Below, piece after piece: positions 39,924 through 46,274 of a stretch of DNA of 46,274 nt. Under the pieces are notes generated by a model. It saw nothing but the letters and a program-made list of their open reading frames with translations. It had not been told where the DNA came from and made no database searches. How positions within the stretch are numbered: position 1 is the first letter of the stretch; the number at the start of each line of letters is the position of its first letter. The position numbers were made by a program, and so were the translations under genes. Source of the DNA: Acrocarpospora pleiomorpha (lineage in GTDB: Bacteria; Actinomycetota; Actinomycetes; Streptosporangiales; Streptosporangiaceae); assembly GCF_009687885.1 (NCBI RefSeq), contig NZ_BLAF01000079.1:1-46274 (forward strand). The letters are read 5' to 3'.

Positions 39924-40865
39924 GTGGTCGACCAAGTGACGATCTGCGAGTGCTTCGCCCGCGACGGGCTGCAGCACGAGGAGACATTCCTGCCAACGGA
40001 CACCAAGATCGCGGTTATCGACGCGATCGCGGATGCCGGCTTCCAGCGGATAGAAGCGACCAGCTACAGCCATCCCGACCATGTGCCCGCCTTTCGCGAC
40101 GCCGGCCAGGTCCTGGCCGGCCTGCCTCGGCGAACCGGAGTCGCGTACAAGGCGACCTGCCCCAACCCGACCGCGGTGCGACGCGCGCTCGCGGACGCCG
40201 AGGCCGGGTTCGGAGCCGACGAGCTGAGCTTTCTCGTCTCCGCCACCGAGTCACACACCCAGCGCAACCTCCGGACCACCAGGGCCGGGCAGTGGGAGCG
40301 GGTGGCCGAGATGGCACGGCTGGCCGACCGGCGATTCACCCTGGTCGGCGTCATCTCCGTCGCGTTCGGCTGCCCCTTCGAAGGGCCCGTCGCTTCGGAC
40401 GGCGTCGTCGCCGACTTCGAGCGGTTCGCCGAGCTCGGCGTCGACCTGGTGACGATCGGGGACACGACGGGTCTGGCGACCCCGCGAACCGTGGCCGAGC
40501 TCTTCGGCCGAGTCCTGAAGGACTATCCCGAGGTGCCCGCCGTGGCTCACTTCCACAACACCCGAGGCACGGCGCTGGCGAACTGCGTGGCAGCGCTGGA
40601 CGCCGGCTGCCGGCACTTCGACAGCGCGCTCGGCGGCGTCGGCGGGCATCCCAAGCAGATCACGTACGGCCAGGGGATGACCGGCAACGTGGCCACTGAG
40701 GACCTGGTGAACGCATTCGAGTCGATGGGCGTGGCCACCGGCCTCGACATCGACCTGGTCACCGCGGCCTCACGCAGGTGTGAGGAGGCTCTCGGCCGGC
40801 CGCTGCACAGCATGGTCGCCCGAGCCGGCTGGGGATTGAACGTGACAAAGGGGGAAGGTCAGTGA
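39924..40865 (+). CDS. HMG-CoA-lyase-like aldolase with altered catalytic loop
   Basis: Protein of 313 aa, GTG start. The TIM-barrel HMGL-like fold shows the catalytic Arg in CFARDGLQHEE (residues 10-20), VTIGDTTGLATP, and the metal-binding HxH in AHFHNTRGTALAN. In HMG-CoA lyases the flexible loop reads GGLGGCPFAPGATGN with an essential Cys. Here it is GGVGGHPKQITYGQGMTGN, with His in place of Cys and four extra residues. Family membership and a retro-Claisen-type C-C cleavage of a 3-hydroxyacyl-CoA are likely, but the true substrate may differ from HMG-CoA. First gene of a six-gene operon; the next start overlaps its end by four bases. Confidence 0.87.
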   Translation: MVDQVTICECFARDGLQHEETFLPTDTKIAVIDAIADAGFQRIEATSYSHPDHVPAFRDAGQVLAGLPRRTGVAYKATCPNPTAVRRALADAEAGFGADELSFLVSATESHTQRNLRTTRAGQWERVAEMARLADRRFTLVGVISVAFGCPFEGPVASDGVVADFERFAELGVDLVTIGDTTGLATPRTVAELFGRVLKDYPEVPAVAHFHNTRGTALANCVAALDAGCRHFDSALGGVGGHPKQITYGQGMTGNVATEDLVNAFESMGVATGLDIDLVTAASRRCEEALGRPLHSMVARAGWGLNVTKGEGQ

Positions 40866-41599
40866 CCGACCAGAACGTGCTGCTCACGGAGGATCACGGG
40901 GCGGTCCGCGTGCTGCGGATGAACCGGCCGGACAAGCTCAACGCGCTCAACACTCCGCTCACCCGAGCCGTGCTCGACGGCTTGCAGGCGGCTGAGGCCG
41001 ACGACGGCGTCCGCGCAGTCGTGCTCACCGGAGCGGGCCGGGCGTTCTGCGCAGGCGCCGACCTCGCCGAGTTCTCCGAGCTCACCCCCCACAACCAGGA
41101 AGCGGTCCTTCGCAGAGCGGAGCTGACCGCGCGCGTGCAAACCATGCCGCAGAGCATGTCCAAGCCGATCGTCTCGGTCGTCCGCGGCGCGGCCGTCGGC
41201 GGCGGCGCCGGCCTGGCGACCGGGTGCGACATGATGGTCGTCGCCGACGATGCCGTCCTCGGCTATCCCGAGCTCAGACATTCCATCGTGCCCGCCCTGG
41301 TGATGACGGGTCTACAGCGGCAGTTCGGGCGAAAGCTCGCCTTCGAACTGCTGAGCACCGGCCGGATGCTCGACGCCGGCGAACTGGTCGCGCTGGGCGT
41401 CGCCAACCGGGTGACTGCCCCTGGTGAAGCACTCAAGGTGGGCATCGACATCGCCACCGGATGGGCGAAGACGAACACCCGGGCCATGACGGCGGCCAAG
41501 AGCCTTTTCTACCGGGTCGCCGACCTGCCCTTCGACCAGGCGATGCAGGCCGGCCGCGACGTCAACGCGATCATGCGTGGATTCCGGGAGGTGGGGTGA
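40862..41599 (+). CDS. Enoyl-CoA hydratase/isomerase family protein (first copy)
   Basis: Protein of 245 aa with the crotonase fold. Oxyanion-hole segments are LTGAGRAFCAGADLAEF and GAAVGGGAGLATGCDMMVV, and the region LGYPELRHSIVPA carries the Glu often used in catalysis. It overlaps the lyase gene (stop/start GTGA) and the CaiB gene (GTGA), so translation is coupled on both sides. It probably hydrates an enoyl-CoA to the 3-hydroxyacyl-CoA cleaved by the lyase, but crotonases also isomerise, hydrolyse or decarboxylate. Confidence 0.88.
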   Translation: MTDQNVLLTEDHGAVRVLRMNRPDKLNALNTPLTRAVLDGLQAAEADDGVRAVVLTGAGRAFCAGADLAEFSELTPHNQEAVLRRAELTARVQTMPQSMSKPIVSVVRGAAVGGGAGLATGCDMMVVADDAVLGYPELRHSIVPALVMTGLQRQFGRKLAFELLSTGRMLDAGELVALGVANRVTAPGEALKVGIDIATGWAKTNTRAMTAAKSLFYRVADLPFDQAMQAGRDVNAIMRGFREVG

Positions 41600-42801
41600 A
41601 CCTCCTCGTCGGCATCACCGTCGTCGACTTCTCGAGAGTGCTCGCCGGGCCTATGGCCACCCAGATCCTCGCCGAGCTCGGCGCCGAGGTCATCAAGATC
41701 GAACGTCCGGGCGCGGGCGACGAGTCGCGCGGCATGCAGCCTTTGCTGCCGAACGGGGAGAGCGCGTACTTCTTCGCGTTCAATCGGGGCAAGCGCTCGG
41801 TCACGTTGAATCTCCAGACCGAGCATGGCCGGGAGACCGCCAGGAGGCTGGTGGCCAAGGCCGATGTGCTGGTCGAGAACTTCCTGCCCGGCACCATGGA
41901 CCGTCTCGGCCTTGGCTACCGCGGGCTGGCCGCCGAGAACCCCGGCCTGGTCTACGTGTCCTGTACGGGCTTCGGGCAGACCGGGCCGAACGCGCACCTC
42001 AGAGGCTACGACACCATCTTCCAGGCACTGTCCGGCATCACCTCGATCACCGGCCATCCGGACGGGCCCCCGGCCAAGGCGGGAGTCCCCGTGGCGGACA
42101 TGACCACGGCGCTCTGGATCGCCATCGCCGTCCTCGCCGGGCTGCTGCGCCGCAGCACGACCGGCAAGGGCGGCCAAGTGGACCTCGCGATGATGGACGT
42201 GCAGATCACCCTGCTCGCCCTGGCGGCGGCGCGGCTGTTCGCCCTGGACGAGGACGTCACCCGGACCGGCACCGCGCATCTGGGCCGCGTGCCGTCGGAG
42301 GCGTACCAGTGCGCCGACGGAACCTGGCTGCAGATCAGCTGTAGCGATCAGCACTGGCCGGTACTCTGCTCCGCGCTCGGTCTCCAGGAGCTGGCGAGCG
42401 ATGACGCCCTCGCGACCAATGCGGGAAGGGTCGTCCAGCGCGACAGGGTGAGCGAGGTGTTGCGCACCGCCTTCGCCAAGAGCGACCGGGCCGAACTCGC
42501 CGCGGCCCTGCGAACGGCCGGGATCCCCGCCGGTGAGGTCCACACCGTGCGCGAAGCGCTCGCCGACGAGCACACGGTCGCGCGGGGTGTCGTGGGTCAC
42601 TTCGACCACCCGATCGAGGGCCGGTTCCCCGCGCTGCGCACGCCGTTGCGTCTCGATGACCCGGACGGCCGGGGATTCTCCGCCGCCCCGATCGGCACCC
42701 CTCCGCTGCTGGGTGCGGACACAGCGACCGTGCTCATCGAGAAGCTCGGGCTCACCGAGGCCGACCTCGCCGCACTCGACGAAGCCGGGGCACTGCGATG
42801 A
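41596..42801 (+). CDS. CaiB/BaiF family (class III) CoA-transferase
   Basis: Protein of 401 aa. The frame is open from 41461, but the GTG at 41596 gives a standard N-terminus (LLVGITVVDFSRVLAGPMAT) and a four-base overlap with the previous stop. Family landmarks: AELGAEVIKIERPGAGDESRG, FNRGKRSVTLNL, YVSCTGFGQTGPNAHLRGYD, the catalytic Asp in PVADMTTALW, and GKGGQVDLAMMD. It transfers CoA between carboxylic acids, commonly from succinyl-CoA. Some members, such as human SUGCT, act on dicarboxylates like glutarate, which would fit an acid formed by the dehydrogenase at 37615 (inference). Confidence 0.92.
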   Translation: MNLLVGITVVDFSRVLAGPMATQILAELGAEVIKIERPGAGDESRGMQPLLPNGESAYFFAFNRGKRSVTLNLQTEHGRETARRLVAKADVLVENFLPGTMDRLGLGYRGLAAENPGLVYVSCTGFGQTGPNAHLRGYDTIFQALSGITSITGHPDGPPAKAGVPVADMTTALWIAIAVLAGLLRRSTTGKGGQVDLAMMDVQITLLALAAARLFALDEDVTRTGTAHLGRVPSEAYQCADGTWLQISCSDQHWPVLCSALGLQELASDDALATNAGRVVQRDRVSEVLRTAFAKSDRAELAAALRTAGIPAGEVHTVREALADEHTVARGVVGHFDHPIEGRFPALRTPLRLDDPDGRGFSAAPIGTPPLLGADTATVLIEKLGLTEADLAALDEAGALR

Positions 42802-43574
42802 CGGCCCCCGAACCAACCGTGATCATCGAAGCCCGGGATGAGATCGTCCGTATCGTCCTCAACCGTCCGCACGCCCGCAACGGCGTCAACCTGGCGATGT
42901 GCCTGGAGCTGCGCCAAACGTTCGAGAGGCTCGACTCCGATCCCGGGGTGCGAGCGGTGTTCCTCAGCGCCAACGGACCCGCCTTCTGTGCGGGCGCGGA
43001 CCTCAAGGAGCGCGTCGGCAAGGACGAGGCGTGGGTGCGCCAACGCCGCCAGGCATCCTTCGCCGCCTATGAGGCCATTGAGCGATGCGCCAAACCGGTC
43101 ATCGCCGTGATCGACGGCCCGGTCGTCGGAGCGGGCGGCGAGATAGCGATGAGCTGTGACTTCGTCGTGGCGTCGACGGCGACCACGTTCCGGTGGCCGG
43201 AGCCGCGCTGGGGCACTGTCGGCGCCACCCAGCGGCTGCAACGCGTGATCGGCAAGCGGCACGCCAAGGAGCTGCTGTACACCAACCGCGTCATGACCGC
43301 CGGTGAAGCCCACCGCCTCGGCCTGGTCACCCGGCTGGTCGAGCGGGCCGAACTGGGCGCGGAGGAAGCACGCATCGCCAGTGCGATCGCCACGGCGCCC
43401 GCATTGGCGATCGAGCTCACCAAACAGGCCATCGAGCTGGGCGGGGAGACCGATCTCGATCGAGGCATCCGGATCGAGATGGCCGCCATCGAACGGAATC
43501 TCTCGGACGGGTCATGGCGTGCGGGGGTACGCCGCTTCGCCGACCCGGCGGACGACGAGCAGCAGAAGGAGTGA
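42798..43574 (+). CDS. Enoyl-CoA hydratase/isomerase family protein (second copy)
   Basis: Protein of 258 aa, ATG overlapping the CaiB stop (ATGA). Crotonase motifs: LNRPHARNGVNLAMCLEL, SANGPAFCAGADLKERVG and GPVVGAGGEIAMSCDFVVAST. At the catalytic-Glu position it reads FRWPEPRWGTVGATQRL. It is distant from the copy at 40862, so the two probably catalyse different steps rather than being a recent duplication. The C-terminal half (ELTKQAIELGGETDLDRGI) contains the usual trimerisation helices. Confidence 0.88.
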   Translation: MTAPEPTVIIEARDEIVRIVLNRPHARNGVNLAMCLELRQTFERLDSDPGVRAVFLSANGPAFCAGADLKERVGKDEAWVRQRRQASFAAYEAIERCAKPVIAVIDGPVVGAGGEIAMSCDFVVASTATTFRWPEPRWGTVGATQRLQRVIGKRHAKELLYTNRVMTAGEAHRLGLVTRLVERAELGAEEARIASAIATAPALAIELTKQAIELGGETDLDRGIRIEMAAIERNLSDGSWRAGVRRFADPADDEQQKE

Positions 43575-45205
43575 CGTACGTGGAGGAGAACTTCGATCCG
43601 GCGGACGCCTGCCCGGTGACGACCGACGCCGTGCTGCGCCGCGCCGTCGCCATCGGTCCCGACCTCGAGGCCGTCGTCAGCCCTTCCGGCCGGTGCACGT
43701 ACGCGGCACTCGCCGCCGAGGTGGACCGCATCCGCGCGGCGCTCGCCGCGGCGGGTGTACGACGCGGTGACCACATCGCGATCTGCCTCGGCAACGGCCC
43801 TCGATGGGTCGCGCTGTTCCTGGCCATCGGCTCGCTCGGCGCGGTGACCGTGCCCGTCAACACCCGGTTCCTGACCGAGGAGTTCGCCTATGCGCTGCGG
43901 CAGTCACGTGCCACGATGCTCTTCGTCGCGGACCGCTTCCTGAAAGCGGACTTCATCGCGATGCTCAGGAACATCTGCCCGGCGGTCGACTCGGCGCTGC
44001 CCGACCCCGGCCTGCCTGATCTGCGCGAGGTGGTGATCATCGGCGACGACGTCCCCGCCGCAGGGCGCTCCTGGCCGGACTTCCTCGCCCACTCGGCGGA
44101 GCCCGCCGAACCGGTGTGTGAGCCGGACGACGTGCTGCTGATCCAGTACACCTCGGGTACGACCGCCTACCCCAAGGGGGTGTTGCTCACTCACCGGAGC
44201 ATGTGCGCCGACGCCTTCTTCTCCGGCCTGCGGCTGGGTCTGCGGGCGGGCGACCGGTTCCACAGTGCCCGGCCGTTCTTCCATGTGGCGGGCAGCGCCT
44301 TGTCGATCCTGTCCAGCCTGCAACATCTGGTCACGCTGGTGACCATGGAGCGCTTCGAGGCCGGGGAGGCGCTGCGGCTGATGGAGGCCGAGCGGTGCAC
44401 GCACTTCTCGGGCAATGACACCATCGCCCTGATGCTCCTCGGCCACCCCGACGCCACCCGCAGGAAACTGGCGTTGCGCGGGGCGTGGCTGGCGGCCTCC
44501 CCCGCCATCGTCCGCCGAGTGATCGACGAGTTCGGGGCGGCCGAGGCGGTTGTGGCGTACGGACTTTCCGAGGCATCGCCGAACGTCGCCCAGTCGGCGT
44601 GGTGGGAAGAGCAGCAGATCCGGGTCTCCGGCCGGATGCTGCCCCAGCCAGGCGTCACCGTCCGGATCCGGGACGTCGAAACGGGCCGGAACCTGGGGCC
44701 AGGTGAGGTCGGCGAGATCCTCGTACGCGGCTGGAATGTCATGCGCGGCTACTTCGGCATGCCCGAGGAGACGACGGCGACACTCAGCCCGGACGGATGG
44801 CTGTCCACGGGCGACCTCGGCAAGCTCGGAACCGACCGCAGGCTCGAGTTCCTGGGCCGCGCGAAGGAGGTGATCCGCGTCGGCGGCGAGAACGTCTCCC
44901 CCACCGAGGTCGAGGACGTCCTGCACCGGCATCCCCAGGTCCGGCAGGCCGCTGTCGTCGGGGTTCCCGATGCCCGGCTGCTGGAGGTGCCCTTCGCGTT
45001 CGTGGTGGTCGCCGAGGGCGCCCAAGCCGAGGCTGAGGAGATTCTGAGCTGGGTGGGCAGCCGGCTGGCCGGGTTCAAGGTCCCGAGATACCTGCGCATC
45101 GTCGACGGATTCGAGAGCATCGGCATGACCGCGAGCTCGAAGGTCCGCAAGCGCAGCCTGGCTGAGCATGCCGAAAGGCTACTGGCCGGGGAGACCCTTC
45201 GATGA
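43571..45205 (+). CDS. AMP-forming acyl-CoA synthetase
   Basis: Protein of 544 aa from GTG 43571, which overlaps the preceding stop as GTGA; the frame is open further upstream to 43514. ANL-superfamily motifs: the P-loop QYTSGTTAYPKGVLLTH, VVAYGLSEASPNVAQSAWW (A5 region), GWLSTGDLGKLGTDRRLEFLGRAKEVIRVGGENVSP (A7-A8 region, in pieces) and the A10 Lys in TASSKVRKRSL. It activates a carboxylic acid with ATP and CoA. Presence of both a synthetase and a CoA-transferase in one operon suggests two different acids, or two entry points. Confidence 0.92.
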   Translation: MTYVEENFDPADACPVTTDAVLRRAVAIGPDLEAVVSPSGRCTYAALAAEVDRIRAALAAAGVRRGDHIAICLGNGPRWVALFLAIGSLGAVTVPVNTRFLTEEFAYALRQSRATMLFVADRFLKADFIAMLRNICPAVDSALPDPGLPDLREVVIIGDDVPAAGRSWPDFLAHSAEPAEPVCEPDDVLLIQYTSGTTAYPKGVLLTHRSMCADAFFSGLRLGLRAGDRFHSARPFFHVAGSALSILSSLQHLVTLVTMERFEAGEALRLMEAERCTHFSGNDTIALMLLGHPDATRRKLALRGAWLAASPAIVRRVIDEFGAAEAVVAYGLSEASPNVAQSAWWEEQQIRVSGRMLPQPGVTVRIRDVETGRNLGPGEVGEILVRGWNVMRGYFGMPEETTATLSPDGWLSTGDLGKLGTDRRLEFLGRAKEVIRVGGENVSPTEVEDVLHRHPQVRQAAVVGVPDARLLEVPFAFVVVAEGAQAEAEEILSWVGSRLAGFKVPRYLRIVDGFESIGMTASSKVRKRSLAEHAERLLAGETLR

Positions 45206-46161
45206 GGATCGAGACTTCGGTGACCCGATTGCTCGGTGTCGCACTCCCCATCGTGCAGGCGGGCATGTCCTGGGCCTCGTCGGACGCGGCGCTGCCGCTC
45301 GCGGTCTCTCGAGCGGGCGGGCTGGGCGTCATCGCCGCGGGGCCGATGCGGCTGCACGATCTGGAACGCACCATCGACGAGGTACGGGCCGGGACCGACA
45401 AGCCCTTCGCCGTGAACCTCCCGCTGTACCGCAAGGGCGCGGACGAGGTCATGGACTTGCTGGCGGCGAAACGCGTACCCATTCTGATCGCCTCGCAGGG
45501 TGGCCCGCGCCGCTACCTGGACAGGTTCCATGACGTGGGCACGACCTGCCTGCACGTCGTCGCGGGCACCGAACACGCGGCCAAAGCCGTCGACGCGGGC
45601 GTGGACGGCCTGGTCGTCGTGGGCGGCGAGGCCGGTGGGCACCCGCCCGCGAGCCTGGTGTCCACCCTGATCATCACCCGGGCCGTCGTGAGGGCCGTAC
45701 GTGGCACGCCGGTCATCGCCTCCGGCGGTTTCGCGGACGGCGCCGGCCTCGCCGCAGCGCTCGCGCTCGGCGCGGGCGCGACCCAGTTCGGCACCCGTTT
45801 CCTGGCCAGTCACGAGGCCGCTGTACACAGCTCCTACAAGGAGGCTGTGCTCCGGGCGGGGATCGCCGACAGCCGTACGGTGGGCCGCGACCTCGGCATG
45901 ATCCGCGCCCTCGCCAACCCCTTCACCGACCGCATGACAGAGCTCGAGAACACCGGCGCGGACCTGGAGCAACGGCGGGTCGAATTCAGCAAGGCGACGC
46001 TGAGAGCCGCGGCTCTCGATGGGGACACCGCCGACGGGAAACTGGAGGCCGGCCAGTCCGCGGGCCTGATCGACTCGGTCCTGCCTGTCTGCGAAATCGT
46101 GCGCAACCTGATCGAGGAGTACCGCACAGCGCGCCGAGCCCTTCCGGAGATCCGCGACTGA
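45202..46161 (+). CDS. Nitronate monooxygenase-like FMN protein (NPD family)
   Basis: Protein of 319 aa, ATG overlapping the synthetase stop (ATGA). TIM-barrel NPD motifs: LPIVQAGMSWASS, GLGVIAAG, VDGLVVVGGEAGGHPP with the catalytic His, and TPVIASGGFADGAGLAAALALGAGATQFGTRFLAS (FMN phosphate site). Relatives oxidise nitronates such as propionate-3-nitronate, but FabK-like enoyl reductases share these motifs. In a CoA operon a role as flavin reductase or oxidase of an acyl chain is as plausible as nitronate detoxification. Last recognised gene; the 113 bases after it to the window end hold nothing I recognise. Confidence 0.87.
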   Translation: MRIETSVTRLLGVALPIVQAGMSWASSDAALPLAVSRAGGLGVIAAGPMRLHDLERTIDEVRAGTDKPFAVNLPLYRKGADEVMDLLAAKRVPILIASQGGPRRYLDRFHDVGTTCLHVVAGTEHAAKAVDAGVDGLVVVGGEAGGHPPASLVSTLIITRAVVRAVRGTPVIASGGFADGAGLAAALALGAGATQFGTRFLASHEAAVHSSYKEAVLRAGIADSRTVGRDLGMIRALANPFTDRMTELENTGADLEQRRVEFSKATLRAAALDGDTADGKLEAGQSAGLIDSVLPVCEIVRNLIEEYRTARRALPEIRD

Positions 46162-46274
46162 CCATCCTGCTGGGCGCTCGCGGAGACGAGGTGCTCGACC
46201 GGTGGCGATCCGTGCCCAGAGCGTGGCCCGCTGCCCGGATAGGAGCCTGACAGCGGCCACGTCGTGAGCGATTT

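Noticed and set aside
44749..46260. Long minus-strand frame over the synthetase and NPD genes
   Set aside because: No recognisable domain, and it is antisense to two well-supported genes.

Overview
The window is 46.3 kb of GC-rich DNA with GTG starts, Tat-signal hydrolases, a Ser-Pro linker joined to a CBM2 module, a deazaflavin-type nitroreductase and a TIGR02611 membrane protein. Together these point to a filamentous actinobacterium, perhaps of the Streptosporangiales type (the order is inference). No rRNA, tRNA, CRISPR array or prophage was recognised. Gene density is high, and most operons are held together by 1-8 bp stop/start overlaps.

Region 1 (1-10.1 kb): after the 3' part of a flavin amine oxidase comes a sugar/polyol catabolic locus. 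A minus-strand operon encodes a ribose-type ABC transporter (ATPase, permease, binding lipoprotein), a GlpD-like flavin dehydrogenase, an L-xylulose/erythritol-kinase-like FGGY kinase and a DeoR-family repressor. A LacD-like class I aldolase is divergent from it, across an AT-rich intergenic region with phased repeats. The set suggests import, phosphorylation, oxidation next to the phosphate and retro-aldol cleavage of a polyol.

Region 2 (10.1-22.4 kb) is mostly core-type genes: a small anchored protein, an M20 amidohydrolase, a TIGR02611 membrane protein, pta-ackA, a secreted GH74 xyloglucanase with CBM2, a deazaflavin nitroreductase, an APH(6)-type kinase, a TauE/SafE exporter and a TrkA-N potassium channel.

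Region 3 (22.6-28.1 kb) is a decaying amine-utilisation locus. It holds a frameshifted integrase-type transposase, an intact three-domain fusion (APH-like kinase, degenerate M23, class III aminotransferase), remnants of an ABC ATPase and a permease, an intact binding lipoprotein, and the last residues of another aminotransferase.

Region 4 (28.2-46.2 kb) is an intact amine/acid catabolic island. Alanine dehydrogenase, two Tat-exported hydrolases, and a spermidine/putrescine-type ABC system with a class III aminotransferase and a succinate-semialdehyde-type dehydrogenase lie on the minus strand. A divergent MarR regulator is followed by a tightly coupled six-gene CoA operon (HMG-CoA-lyase-like, enoyl-CoA hydratase, CaiB/BaiF transferase, enoyl-CoA hydratase, acyl-CoA synthetase, nitronate-monooxygenase-like). 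A shared palindrome, TGTTGA-N5-TCAACA, precedes the dehydrogenase operon, the CoA operon and, in weaker form, marR. This ties the two operons into one probable regulon: amine uptake, transamination, oxidation, CoA activation, carbon-chain cleavage.
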